A DNA stretch of 64,000 bases from Paraburkholderia caribensis (GTDB lineage: Bacteria; Pseudomonadota; Gammaproteobacteria; Burkholderiales; Burkholderiaceae), in contig NZ_CP026103.1 in assembly GCF_002902945.1 (NCBI RefSeq), forward strand, positions 620,001 to 684,000, read 5' to 3'. A model generated the notes under the pieces. It did not search any database, had not been told where the DNA came from, and saw nothing but the letters and a program-made list of their open reading frames with translations. Position numbers and translations under genes: made by a program. Of this stretch, positions 42,752 through 51,499 are shown piece by piece. Each line of letters opens with the position of its first letter. Positions within the stretch are counted from its first letter, which is position 1.

Positions 42752-43593
42752 CGGCGGTTCTCCTGCAATCGGTACCACGGCGTGAGCGCGATGCCCAGCC
42801 GTTTGACGAGCACGCTGCTGCCCATGCCGAGTGCGCCGATGAGCGCCATGCCGACGACGATATCCGGGTAGTTCTGCAAGGTGTACGACTCCCACGTGAA
42901 GTATCCGATGCCATACTGGCCCGCGATCATCTCTGCGGTGACGAGACAGAACCACGCGGTTCCCATGCCGATCGCGAGGCCCGTAAAAATCGCGGGCGCG
43001 GCGCCGGGCAGGATGACTTCCGTGTACAGCGCGAGCGGCTTTGTGCCGAGGCTGCGCGCCGTCGCAACGAGGCGTGGATCGACGCCTTCCACGCCATGCA
43101 CGGTATTGAGCAGGATCGGAAACAGCGCGCCGATGAAGGTGATGAACATCATGCTGAGTTCCGACGAGGGAAACATCAGGATCGCGAGCGGTATCCACGC
43201 GACGGCGGGAATGGGCCGCAGCACTTCGAGCGCGGGCAGCGCCGTATCTTCGACGGCACGGTAGCGTCCGATCGCGAGGCCCAGGCCGACGCCGACCACC
43301 GTTGCTGCACAGAAGCCCGCCAGCACGCGCCAGATGCTTGCGGCCAGATGCATCGGCAGCTTGGGCGAATGCAGCAGCGACCATAGCGCGGGCAGCGCAT
43401 CGGAAGGGGCGGGTACGTTGGCGAACGTGATGAAGCCCGCCGACAGCCTGAAGTGCACGGCCAGTTGCCAGAGCGCGACGCACACCGCGAGCGATGTGGC
43501 GCGCCACGCGCGACGCCTGGTCGCTGGTGTGAAGAGAGGCGCGCGTCGGCGTGTCTGTTCGCGTCTGTCGCGGAGTTCAAAAGTGGCGGCCAT
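42748..43593 (-). CDS. ABC transporter permease, SsuC/TauC class
   Basis: A 281-residue inner-membrane permease, ATG 43593 (MAATFELRD). It has about six membrane segments, with PIPAVAWIPLAILMFPSSEL and the EAA loop in ARSLGTKPLALYTEVILPGA, then AIFTGLAIGMGTAW. It lies 37 bases downstream of the large binding-protein gene and is coupled to the ATPase. It is closer in form to the left-edge permease than to the long one at 26627. Confidence 0.92.
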   Translation of the reverse strand: MAATFELRDRREQTRRRAPLFTPATRRRAWRATSLAVCVALWQLAVHFRLSAGFITFANVPAPSDALPALWSLLHSPKLPMHLAASIWRVLAGFCAATVVGVGLGLAIGRYRAVEDTALPALEVLRPIPAVAWIPLAILMFPSSELSMMFITFIGALFPILLNTVHGVEGVDPRLVATARSLGTKPLALYTEVILPGAAPAIFTGLAIGMGTAWFCLVTAEMIAGQYGIGYFTWESYTLQNYPDIVVGMALIGALGMGSSVLVKRLGIALTPWYRLQENRR

Positions 43594-43630
43594 GGACGGG
43601 TTCCCGATGTGACGTGACGATCCAACGCGC

Positions 43631-45064
43631 TCAGCGCGACGCGACGGCTTGCGCCGCGCCCGTTTTCGCGGCGGCAAAATCGACGACGGCGCCCGACACC
43701 TGTTGCGCGTACTGGTCGGCGCCGGCTTTCAGCAGGAACGCGGTGATCGCGCCATGCGCGTCCTTCACGTACCACGCCTGGTTTGCGAACAGCTTGAGGC
43801 CGCTGGCGTGATCGTGAACGAACACGGCACGCGCCTTGCCGCCCGACTGCTCGATCTTGCCGAGTGCCGCGAACGCTTCATCCGCCGTTGCGTAATTGCG
43901 GACCTTCGCTTCGCTGTCGAGCCACACCTGGGCGACGTCGTTGAAGTTGCGAATCGGCTTGCCGGTGACGGCGTCGTTGGCGACGAGGGGTTGCTTCGCG
44001 TAGTTCTTCAACGCGGCATCGTAGTCCAGTCCGGATTCCTTGAACGCCTGACGGATATAGCGATCGTCGATGAACGTGTTCACGTCCAGATCGACGTCCG
44101 TCTTCTTCAGCAGCTTGAGCGTTTCGATTGCGGTCGCAGTGGCCTGGCGATACTCCGGCTTCCAGGTGAGGTCGCGGGTCTGGAGGCCGAGCGGACCGTG
44201 ATACAGATAATCGACGGGGGCTTCGATGCCCGTCGTTTTCTGGATCAGCAGGCTGTATTTCTCGGGGTCTTGCGCAATCAGACGGTTCGCCTCGATGGCG
44301 GCGCGCAGGTACGCGACGACCACTTCGGGGTACTTCTGCGCGTAGGCTGCATCGACGAGCGCGCCGTGGTACGTGGGCACATGGCTTTGCGCGCCGTCGT
44401 AAATCTTGCGCGCGATGCCGCGATAGGGAAACAGATCCGCGAACGGCACGAAGTCGGCATGCGCGTCGATCTTGTTTGCCTTCAATGCGCTGCCTGCTAC
44501 CTCCGGCGCCTGCGTGATGATGTTCACGTCGGTGTCGGGATTCCAGCCTTGTGCCTTGATCGCGCGCAGCAGCATGCCGTGGGACGTCGATGCGAACGGC
44601 ACGGAAATCGTTTTGCCCTTGAGATCGGCGATCGAACGGATCGTCGAATTCTCGGGCACGACGATGCCGTTGCCGCTGCCGTCCACGCTGCCCGACAACA
44701 CGGTAATGAACACGCTCTTGCGGCCCGCCTTCTGGAACGCCGCGCCGTTCAGCGAGCCCGGAAAATCCGCCATCACGCCGAAGTCGAGCTTGCCTGCGAC
44801 CATCTCGTTGGTGATCGGCGCGCCGGACGTGAAGTCCTTCCATTGCACGTCGTAGGTCACGTCCTTGTATTTGCCCGTATGCGGCAGATATTTGTCGAGC
44901 AGATTGAGTTCGCGGATCAGCAGGCCGCCTGTCGCGCAGTTGATCGTCGTGTCCTGCGTGCCGATGGCGACGCGGATCGTTTCGGCATGCGCCGAACCCG
45001 CCGTGAAGGCGAAGACGAGGGAAGCAACGGAAAGGAAGTGAGGTAGCGCGTAGCGGATGGTCAT
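43631..45064 (-). CDS. Large ABC binding protein (nitrate/sulfonate family, long form)
   Basis: From ATG 45064 the protein has 477 residues, about 140 longer than SsuA. A signal peptide precedes SAHAETIRVAIGTQDTTINC. The fold follows with DVQWKDFTSGAPITNEMVAG, GKTISVPFASTSHGMLLRAI and KANKIDAHADFVPFADLF. The extra C-terminal part carries WYVKDAHGAITAFLLKAGAD. Long forms of this type are found beside the AprA-like flavoprotein and ferredoxin, as here, and may bind a different ligand. An ATG nine codons earlier is also possible. Confidence 0.9.
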   Translation of the reverse strand: MTIRYALPHFLSVASLVFAFTAGSAHAETIRVAIGTQDTTINCATGGLLIRELNLLDKYLPHTGKYKDVTYDVQWKDFTSGAPITNEMVAGKLDFGVMADFPGSLNGAAFQKAGRKSVFITVLSGSVDGSGNGIVVPENSTIRSIADLKGKTISVPFASTSHGMLLRAIKAQGWNPDTDVNIITQAPEVAGSALKANKIDAHADFVPFADLFPYRGIARKIYDGAQSHVPTYHGALVDAAYAQKYPEVVVAYLRAAIEANRLIAQDPEKYSLLIQKTTGIEAPVDYLYHGPLGLQTRDLTWKPEYRQATATAIETLKLLKKTDVDLDVNTFIDDRYIRQAFKESGLDYDAALKNYAKQPLVANDAVTGKPIRNFNDVAQVWLDSEAKVRNYATADEAFAALGKIEQSGGKARAVFVHDHASGLKLFANQAWYVKDAHGAITAFLLKAGADQYAQQVSGAVVDFAAAKTGAAQAVASR

Positions 45065-45128
45065 GATGTCGGCTCTTTCGTTGGTATCCATGCAAAGACA
45101 GTGAGTGCTGCGGGCTCGCGTCGTCTCG

Positions 45129-45374
45129 CTAGCGCAGCAGATAGGGAATATCGACTTTCACGGCGCCTGTCGGGCAATCCTGTTCGCACGGCATGCAGTA
45201 CCAGCATTCGTCGAACTGCATATAGGCCTTGCCCTTGCTGAGGTCGATGGCGAGCAGATCGAGCGGGCAGACATCGACGCATACCGTGCAGCCTTTGTCG
45301 GCGATGCATTTGCTTTCGTCGATCGTGACGGGTGCCGCGCTTCGATGAAGAATGTCGTGTGGAATGAAGGACAT
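45129..45374 (-). CDS. Two-cluster [4Fe-4S] ferredoxin
   Basis: An 81-residue protein, ATG 45374. Eight Cys form two cluster sites: CIADKGCTVCVDVCP (residues about 24-38) and CWYCMPCEQDCP (about 58-69). The spacing is that of an AprB/adenylylsulfate reductase beta-like or 7Fe-type domain. It lies 14 bases downstream of the AprA-like flavoprotein, so it is the likely electron partner. The absence of a signal peptide places both in the cytoplasm. Confidence 0.9.
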   Translation of the reverse strand: MSFIPHDILHRSAAPVTIDESKCIADKGCTVCVDVCPLDLLAIDLSKGKAYMQFDECWYCMPCEQDCPTGAVKVDIPYLLR

Positions 45375-45388
45375 CGCGGGTGCTCCCG

Positions 45389-47155
45389 TCAGGCGGTCAC
45401 ATCGGCGAGCGCCTGGGCGTTCGCGCGCGGATCGGGTTTGTCGTCGTGAATGCGCAGGTTGCTGTACGAGCCGCGTTCGCGTTCGTCGAGCGGCACGATG
45501 TACGGTTCGACAGCGCGCTTCTCGCTGGTCATGCGGCCAGAGGCATCCTTGCGCAAATGGGTGTGGCAGAACCATTCGGCGTCGTTGCGCTGCGGATAGT
45601 CGACGCGATGGTGATACAGACCCCAGCGGCTTTCGGTCCGGTACAGCGACGCGCGCGCGGCCATCTCGGCGCAATCGCGGATCGCGCGCACTTCGGCCGC
45701 GCGCATCAGTTCATGTGGATGCGTGGCTTTGATCGACGCGATGTCGTCAGCGATTTCCTCGAAGCGCTGCAGGCCGATTTCCATCTTGCGCGTCACCTTG
45801 GGCGGCTGAAGATAGTCGTTGACCATGCGGCGCAGCTTGTATTCGACCTGCGAAGGCGCAAGCCCATGTTCGCGTTCGAGCGGTGCATAGACGCGCGCGC
45901 GTTCGGCATCGATCTGTTGCTGATCGAGCGGCGCATGTTCGCGGCCCGCAACGAACGCGGCTGCGCTCTGACCTGCAAACCAGCCATACGTGAACGCGCC
46001 GAGCATATAGTTGTGCGGCACGGCGGCCATGTCACCGGCAGCGTAAAGACCGCCTACCGTGGTCTCCGCGCGCTCGTTGACGTACACGCCCGACGCGCTG
46101 TGTCCGCTGCACAAGCCGATCTCGGAGATATGCATCTCCACCATCTGCTGGCGGTAATCGGTGCCGCGTCCGGCGTGAAAGCGCCCGCGGCTCGGACGTT
46201 CGTTCGTATGCAGAATCTGTTCGATGGTCTGGATGGTTTCTTCGGCGAGGTGATCGAGCTTGAGAAACACCGGGCCGTTGCCGCTCTGGAGTTCCTGATA
46301 GAACTCCCACATCATCTGTCCGCTCCAGTAATCGCATTCGATAAAGCGTTCGCCTTTGCCGTTGGCCGTGAAGCCGCCCAGCGGCCCCGTTACGTAGGCA
46401 CAGGCAGGACCGTTATAGTCCTTGATCAGCGGGTTGATCTGGAAGCATTCGAGATTCGCGAGCGCCGCGCCCGCGTGATAGGCCATGGCGTAGCCGTCGC
46501 CCGCGTTGGTCGGATTCTCGTACGTGCCCATCAGGTAGCCGGAGGCGGGCAAGCCGAGGCGGCCCGCCGCGCCGCACGACAGAATCACCGCTTTCGCGCG
46601 AACCACGTAGAACGCCGCCGTGCGGCAATCGAAGCCCATGACGCCGTTCACATTGCCGTGCGCATCGGTCAGCAGACGCGTTGCAACGATGCGATTCGTG
46701 ATCGCGATGCGCGCGCGTTTCAGTTGCCGGTACAGCACTTTCTTGATGTCGTGTCCTTCGGGCATGGGCAGAACATACGAGCCCATGTGGTGCACTTTCT
46801 TGACGGCATAATCGCCCGTGCCGTCTTTTTCGAACTTCACGCCCCAACGGTCGAGTTCTTCGATCGTTTTGAAACTGTGCCTGGCGTATGCGTAGACGGC
46901 GGCCTGATCGACGATGCCGTCGTTGGCGATGGTGATTTCGCGCGTGTATTGCTCGGGCGTCGCGTGGCCGGGAATGACGGCATTGTTCAGCCCGTCCATC
47001 CCCATCGAGATCGCGCCGCTGCGTTTGACGTTGGCTTTCTCGAGCAGCAGGACCTTCAGGTCGGGATTGGCTTCCTTCGCCTTGACAGCGGCCATCGGTC
47101 CCGCCGTTCCGCCGCCGACTACGACGATGTCGTATTCGAGTACATGGGTGTTCAT
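45389..47155 (-). CDS. AprA/fumarate reductase-like flavoprotein
   Basis: A 588-residue FAD protein. The dinucleotide-binding motif is at the N-terminus (DIVVVGGGTAGPMAAVKAKE), followed by KRSGAISMGMDGLNN, and near the end GGLYAAGDMAAVPHNYMLGA for FAD. The middle portion has VYVNERAETTVG next to MHISEIGLCSGHSASG, which resembles the alpha subunit of adenylylsulfate reductase more than fumarate reductase. The substrate acid-base residues of either enzyme cannot be fixed by eye. The GntR gene stop overlaps its start (ATGA). With the ferredoxin it could form a two-subunit oxidoreductase acting on an imported sulfur or nitrogen compound. Confidence 0.9.
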   Translation of the reverse strand: MNTHVLEYDIVVVGGGTAGPMAAVKAKEANPDLKVLLLEKANVKRSGAISMGMDGLNNAVIPGHATPEQYTREITIANDGIVDQAAVYAYARHSFKTIEELDRWGVKFEKDGTGDYAVKKVHHMGSYVLPMPEGHDIKKVLYRQLKRARIAITNRIVATRLLTDAHGNVNGVMGFDCRTAAFYVVRAKAVILSCGAAGRLGLPASGYLMGTYENPTNAGDGYAMAYHAGAALANLECFQINPLIKDYNGPACAYVTGPLGGFTANGKGERFIECDYWSGQMMWEFYQELQSGNGPVFLKLDHLAEETIQTIEQILHTNERPSRGRFHAGRGTDYRQQMVEMHISEIGLCSGHSASGVYVNERAETTVGGLYAAGDMAAVPHNYMLGAFTYGWFAGQSAAAFVAGREHAPLDQQQIDAERARVYAPLEREHGLAPSQVEYKLRRMVNDYLQPPKVTRKMEIGLQRFEEIADDIASIKATHPHELMRAAEVRAIRDCAEMAARASLYRTESRWGLYHHRVDYPQRNDAEWFCHTHLRKDASGRMTSEKRAVEPYIVPLDERERGSYSNLRIHDDKPDPRANAQALADVTA

Positions 47156-47943
47156 CGTGCTTTCCTCGTTGCTTTGTGCTTCGCGCTTTTGCCCGCTTTT
47201 TCCCGGTCGATGCGCAAGCGGTACTGAAACGCATCGCCGCGAAAGTACAGATGTTCGTAGTCGATCGGCGTGCCTGCCGCGTCGTGCGTGAGACGGTCGA
47301 TGCGCAGCACCGGGCTGCCTTCCTCGACACGCAGCGCGTCGACGATTTCGTCGTCGGCGAGGATCGCGTCGATGGCGACATCCGCGTGGCCTAGCGGCAC
47401 GCCGCAGTCGTTTTCGAGGATCAGGAAGATATCGCGCGTAACGAGGTCGGCATTCGCCAGACGCGTGCCGAGCGCTTCGGGAAGCCACGTCAGTTCGAGC
47501 GACACGGGCTCGCGGTTGAGCAGCCGCACGCGATGAATTTCCGTGACGGGCGCGCCTTCTTCGAGTCCGAGGCGCGCGGCCACGTTGCGATTGGCCTCGA
47601 CGACGCGAAAGCTGCGCAACTGGTTGACGATTTCGTAGCCCATCGATGACATCGCTTCTGCAAAGCCCTGCAGGGAACTCACGTTCTGAAACGCCTTTGG
47701 TTTCGATACGAACGTGCCTTTGCCGTGCAGCTTGAACAACAGGCCTTCTTTTTGCAGGTCGCCGAGTGCCTGGCGTACGGTGATGCGGCTGACGCCGTAC
47801 ATTGCGCAGAGTTCATGCTCGGACGGCATCTGCGAATGCGGCGCGTAGGTGCCGTCGAGAATCTGCACGCGCAGCGCATCTTTGATCTGCGCGTAGAGCG
47901 GCACGGAGGTGACAGGGGCGAGGGGGCTTGCCGGTTTCGACAT
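47152..47943 (-). CDS. GntR-family regulator, HutC type with UTRA domain
   Basis: A 263-residue repressor type. The winged helix is at about 15-85 (VPLYAQIKDALRVQILDG, PSEHELCAMYGVSRITVRQA, EGLLFKLHGKGTFV). The UTRA ligand domain covers about 100-250, with RVVEANRNVAARLGLEEGAP and YEHLYFRGDAFQYRL. It is the first gene of the AprA-like operon and overlaps the next gene, so it likely controls its own operon. The ligand may be the transported compound. Confidence 0.92.
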   Translation of the reverse strand: MSKPASPLAPVTSVPLYAQIKDALRVQILDGTYAPHSQMPSEHELCAMYGVSRITVRQALGDLQKEGLLFKLHGKGTFVSKPKAFQNVSSLQGFAEAMSSMGYEIVNQLRSFRVVEANRNVAARLGLEEGAPVTEIHRVRLLNREPVSLELTWLPEALGTRLANADLVTRDIFLILENDCGVPLGHADVAIDAILADDEIVDALRVEEGSPVLRIDRLTHDAAGTPIDYEHLYFRGDAFQYRLRIDREKAGKSAKHKATRKAR

Positions 47944-48130
47944 GGCTCAACTTGTTATGACAAGATGAGTGGGAGTCTAGTGAACGTAAACTGGCGGCCA
48001 AACCAACTATTTCTGCTATCTATTCGAGCAAATGGCGGGAATGGATCGAGGAGCGGTGGTGTGGTTGTTCTGGGCTTTGCGGTGGCGTCTGGGATTTGGT
48101 TCTTGCTTTGCGCTGGCATTCGCGGTTTGC

Positions 48131-48202
48131 TTTTGCTTTTGCTTTTGCTTTTGCTTTTGCTTTTGCTTTTGCTTTTGCTTTCGCTTTCGCTTTCGCTTTC
48201 GC
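48131..48202. repeat. Hexanucleotide array TTTTGC / TTTCGC, left arm
   Basis: Eight exact TTTTGC units (48131-48178) are followed by four TTTCGC units (48179-48202). Copy 1 of the palindromic repeat has only three or so units at the same place, so this array has grown or shrunk by slippage. Confidence 0.92.
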
Positions 48203-48858
48203 TGGCATCCGCGAATTGTTAGCGTGTTTCAAGCGTCGCCCCTGTGCGGGGCGGCACCTACTTTTCTTTGCCGCCGCAAAGAAAAGTAGGCAAAAGAAAG
48301 CGGCTCACACCGCCAGTGCTTGACGTTTACCCACGGGCCCCCAACGTCCCCACACTTCACACACCAGTGGCCCTGGTTGGTGCCCGTTGCCAACGCTTCG
48401 AACAGGTGCCTCACCCGCTTCAATTACCCGCACTCGTGCAAGCGCCAGCGAATGGTATGGGCCGCCCAGGTGGCAAACTGTGTGTAGGTTGTCGCGTCGT
48501 ATGGCTTGGCGCTCTTACAGGGTGGGAGGCGTGCGCTATCGGTCCGGAGTGGTGCGCGTATGGCGCGAAAGCCGACACACAGTTTGCCACCTGGGCGGCG
48601 GTGGACTGTCCGGCTCGGCGTGCTGAAACGCAGGTGTGTGAAGCGGGTGAGGCGCTCATTCAGAGCGTTGGCAACGAACGTGGGTCATGTGGTTGCCGTG
48701 TGAAGCGTAAGAACCTTTGGGGGCCCTCAGGCAGAAAAAAGAGCTGGCGGTGTGAGCCGCTTTCTTTTGCCTACTTTTCTTTGCGGCGGCAAAGAAAAGT
48801 AGGTGCCGCCCCGCACAGGGGCGACGCCTGAAGCGCGCTAACAATTCGCGGATGCCAG

Positions 48859-48936
48859 CAAAAGCAAAAGCAAAAGCAAAAGCAAAAGCAAAAGCAAAAG
48901 CAAAAGCAAAAGCAAAAGCAAAAGCAAAAGCAAAAC
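48859..48936. repeat. Hexanucleotide array CAAAAG, right arm
   Basis: Twelve exact CAAAAG units and one final variant (CAAAAC). It is the reverse complement of the left TTTTGC array and sits symmetrically on the other side of the palindrome. In copy 1 the equivalent site has a CCAAA pentamer run instead. Confidence 0.92.
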
Positions 48937-49052
48937 AAATCGCGGATGCCCGCGCAAAGACCGGAACAACCAAACCGCTACGCGCCGCGAACGCAAAATC
49001 CCAGCTGCCAACGAAAAGGCCAAAACCCCAACAGCGTCGCAGACAAAAAACG

Positions 49053-49970
49053 TTACTGCGCTCCAAGCTTCTTGATAAGCCCATCGAGCTGCTCAAGCTC
49101 GTCTTCATTCAGATCGGTGAGGGGCGCCCGCACAGGCCCGGCATCATGTCCAACAAGCTTGGCCCCAGCCTTAACGATACTCACCGCATACCCTTGCCGA
49201 CGGTTCCGAATCGCCAGATAAGGCAAAAAGAACTCATCAAGCAGCTTGCCAGTAGTGACATGATCATCCGCAGCAATCGCGCGATAAAACTCCATCGCCG
49301 TCTTAGGAATGAAATTGAACACCGCCGAAGAATAAACAGGCACCCCAAGCGCCTTATACGCCGCCGCGTAGACTTCAGCCGTCGGCAGACCGCCAAGATA
49401 AGAGAACCGGTCGCCCATGCGCCGGCGAATGGTCACCATGCTTTCGATATCGCCCACGCCATCCTTGAACCCGATCAGGTTCGGGCACTTGTCGGCAAGA
49501 CGCTCCAACGAATCCGCCCCGAGCTTCGAATTCGCGCGGTTATAAACGATCACGCCCATGTTCTTCACCGCCTTGCACACCTGCTCGACGTGCGCCGCAA
49601 TGCCTTCCTGCGACGCTTCCGTCAGATAGTGCGGCATCAGCAGCACGCCCTGCGCACCATTGCGCTCGGCTTCCTGCGCATATTCGATCGCGACACGCGT
49701 CGGGCCGCCCGCGCCCGCCAGAATCGGCACCTTGCCCTTGCAGGTCTCCGTCGCAGTACGAATCACATTCGAATACTCCGACTTCGTCAGCGAGAAGAAC
49801 TCCCCCGTGCCGCCCGCAGCGAAGAGCGCAGTCGCGCCATACGGCGCAAGCCATTCCAGGCGCGCGGCATACGTGTCGGGGCGGAAGTCGCCGTTGCTGT
49901 CGAAGTCGGTGACGGGGAACGACAGAAGGCCTTCGGATACGATCGCTTTGAGTTCTTGTGGCGTGGTCAT
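49053..49970 (-). CDS. kdgD: 5-dehydro-4-deoxyglucarate dehydratase
   Basis: A 305-residue member of the DHDPS/NAL aldolase superfamily, of the kdgD branch. Marks are TDFDSNGDFRPDTYAARLEW, AAGGTGEFFSLT for the substrate carboxylate, the Tyr in VYNRANSKL, and the Schiff-base Lys in LIGFKDGVGD. It converts 5-keto-4-deoxyglucarate to 2-ketoglutarate semialdehyde with loss of water and CO2. It is last in a leftward glucarate cluster, 92 bases after gudD. Confidence 0.93.
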   Translation of the reverse strand: MTTPQELKAIVSEGLLSFPVTDFDSNGDFRPDTYAARLEWLAPYGATALFAAGGTGEFFSLTKSEYSNVIRTATETCKGKVPILAGAGGPTRVAIEYAQEAERNGAQGVLLMPHYLTEASQEGIAAHVEQVCKAVKNMGVIVYNRANSKLGADSLERLADKCPNLIGFKDGVGDIESMVTIRRRMGDRFSYLGGLPTAEVYAAAYKALGVPVYSSAVFNFIPKTAMEFYRAIAADDHVTTGKLLDEFFLPYLAIRNRRQGYAVSIVKAGAKLVGHDAGPVRAPLTDLNEDELEQLDGLIKKLGAQ

Positions 49971-50062
49971 GTTTGAGTTCGCTTGGGTGTGTCAGTCAGT
50001 GTTGAAGTATCGGCGGCTACGCAGGCCGCGTCGTTCTGGAATGGTTTCAGGCCGTGAAAAAA

Positions 50063-51403
50063 TCAACGCACGAGGCAAGGCCGCTTGTTGTCGAACTTCC
50101 AGTTCGGAATCAGGTACTGCATTGCGACACCATCGTCGCGTGCGCCGAGTCCATGCTGCTGATACAGCGCATGTGCCTTCTCGAGCGCGTCCATGTCGAG
50201 TTCGACGCCAAGGCCCGGCTTCGCCGGCACCTTCACCTTGCCGCCGGCGATCTGCAATGGATCGCGTGTCAGATACTGGCCGTCCTGCCAGATCCAGTGC
50301 GTGTCGATCGCAGTGATCTTGCCCGGCGCAGCCGCCGCGACATGCGTGAACATCGCGAGCGAAATGTCGAAGTGATTGTTCGAATGCGAGCCCCACGTGA
50401 GGCCCCAGTCGTTGCACATCTGCGCAACGCGCACCGAGCCCTGCATCGTCCAGAAGTGCGGGTCGGCGAGCGGAATGTCGACCGATTGCAACTGGATGGC
50501 ATGGCCCATCTGACGCCAGTCGGTGGCGATCATGTTGGTCGCCGTCGGCAGGCCCGTCACACGGCGGAATTCCGCCATCACCTCGCGGCCCGAGTAGCCG
50601 TTCTCCGCGCCGCACGGATCTTCCGCGTATGCGAGTACGTCGTGCTGGTCGCGGCATAGGCGGATCGCTTCCGCCAGCGACCACGCGCCGTTCGGATCGA
50701 GCGTCACGCGCGCTTCAGGGAAGCGTTCGGCCAGCGCCGTCACCGCTTCGATCTCGGCGTCGCCCGCGAGCACGCCGCCCTTGAGCTTGAAGTCGTTGAA
50801 GCCGTAACGCGCCTGCGCGGCTTCGGCAAGTCGCACGACGGATTCCGGCGTCAGCGCTTCTTCCGTGCGCAGGCGTTCCCAATCGTCGCGTCCTTCGACG
50901 CCGCTCACGTACGGCAGGTCCGTCTTCTTCCGATCCCCGATGTAGAAGAGATAGCCGAGCATTTCGACTTCGTCGCGTTGCTGGCCTTCGCCGAGCAGCG
51001 CCGCGACAGGCACGCCCAGGTGCTGGCCGAGCAGATCGAGGAGGGCGGCTTCGAGCGCCGTCACGGCGTGAATCGTCGTGCGCAGATCGAAGGTCTGCAG
51101 GCCGCGGCCGCCCGCGTCGCGATCCGCGAACTGCTTGCGCACCTTGTTGAGCACAGCCTGCAAGTTACCGATGGATTGACCGACGACGAACGGACGCGCG
51201 TCGTCGATCGTCTTGCGGATGTTCTCGCCGCCCGGCACTTCGCCGACGCCGGTGTTGCCCGCACTGTCGCGCAGAATCACGATGTTGCGCGTGAAGAACG
51301 GGCCGTGAGCGCCGCTCAGGTTCATCAGCATGCTGTCGCGGCCGGCCACGGGGACGACGCGCAATTCGGTGACGGTTGGGGCGCCTTGGGTAATCGTAGA
51401 CAT
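50063..51403 (-). CDS. gudD: Glucarate dehydratase
   Basis: A 446-residue enolase-superfamily enzyme. Visible marks are VGEVPGGENIRKTIDDARPF, the catalytic Lys region NDFKLKGGVLAG, the metal-binding ALDPNGAW-type segment (VTLDPNGAWSLAEAIRL), and the catalytic His region SHSNNHFDISLAM. It removes water from D-glucarate, and often L-idarate, to give 5-keto-4-deoxyglucarate. It lies between kdgD and the lactonase, all leftward. Confidence 0.94.
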   Translation of the reverse strand: MSTITQGAPTVTELRVVPVAGRDSMLMNLSGAHGPFFTRNIVILRDSAGNTGVGEVPGGENIRKTIDDARPFVVGQSIGNLQAVLNKVRKQFADRDAGGRGLQTFDLRTTIHAVTALEAALLDLLGQHLGVPVAALLGEGQQRDEVEMLGYLFYIGDRKKTDLPYVSGVEGRDDWERLRTEEALTPESVVRLAEAAQARYGFNDFKLKGGVLAGDAEIEAVTALAERFPEARVTLDPNGAWSLAEAIRLCRDQHDVLAYAEDPCGAENGYSGREVMAEFRRVTGLPTATNMIATDWRQMGHAIQLQSVDIPLADPHFWTMQGSVRVAQMCNDWGLTWGSHSNNHFDISLAMFTHVAAAAPGKITAIDTHWIWQDGQYLTRDPLQIAGGKVKVPAKPGLGVELDMDALEKAHALYQQHGLGARDDGVAMQYLIPNWKFDNKRPCLVR

Positions 51404-51499
51404 GAGAGTCGGTCCTGGGGTTGGGTCCCAAAAGTGGCCTGTTATGGGCCTGTGAATTCGATGAAAAAGCTTCGCGCTGCCGCGTCCGCCGTGGAAACG

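Larger units (their letters stand above)
48106..48959. repeat. Long palindromic interspersed repeat, copy 2 with outer arms
   Basis: The core at 48201-48859 is the same length (659 bases) as copy 1 and differs at only scattered positions, about 95% identical by eye. Its inverted ends GCTGGCATCC / GGATGCCAGC pair, as do about 115 bases of each arm. Outside the core the symmetry continues: an outer CTTTGCGCTGGCATTCGCGG at the left (48106-48125) is mirrored by an inverse at 48940-48959, with hexamer arrays between outer and inner arms on both sides. It fills most of the gap between the GntR gene and kdgD. There is no open transposase. Confidence 0.88.

Noticed and set aside
43649..45046. Rightward open frame of 465 codons opposite the long binding protein
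   Set aside because: Antisense shadow of a gene with a clear signal peptide and family motifs.
45380..47227. Rightward open frame of over 600 codons opposite the AprA-like flavoprotein
   Set aside because: High GC content opens antisense frames. The leftward frame has FAD-binding motifs, correct start overlap and operon context, while the rightward peptide is Arg/His-rich with no domain.
48020..48232. Leftward frame giving a long Lys-Ala repeat peptide
   Set aside because: It is a translation of the hexamer array in the palindromic repeat; the frame crosses the repeat boundary and has no ribosome site.
48859..48936. Regular repeat array that might be taken for a CRISPR
   Set aside because: Units are contiguous hexamers without spacers, and no cas gene is near.
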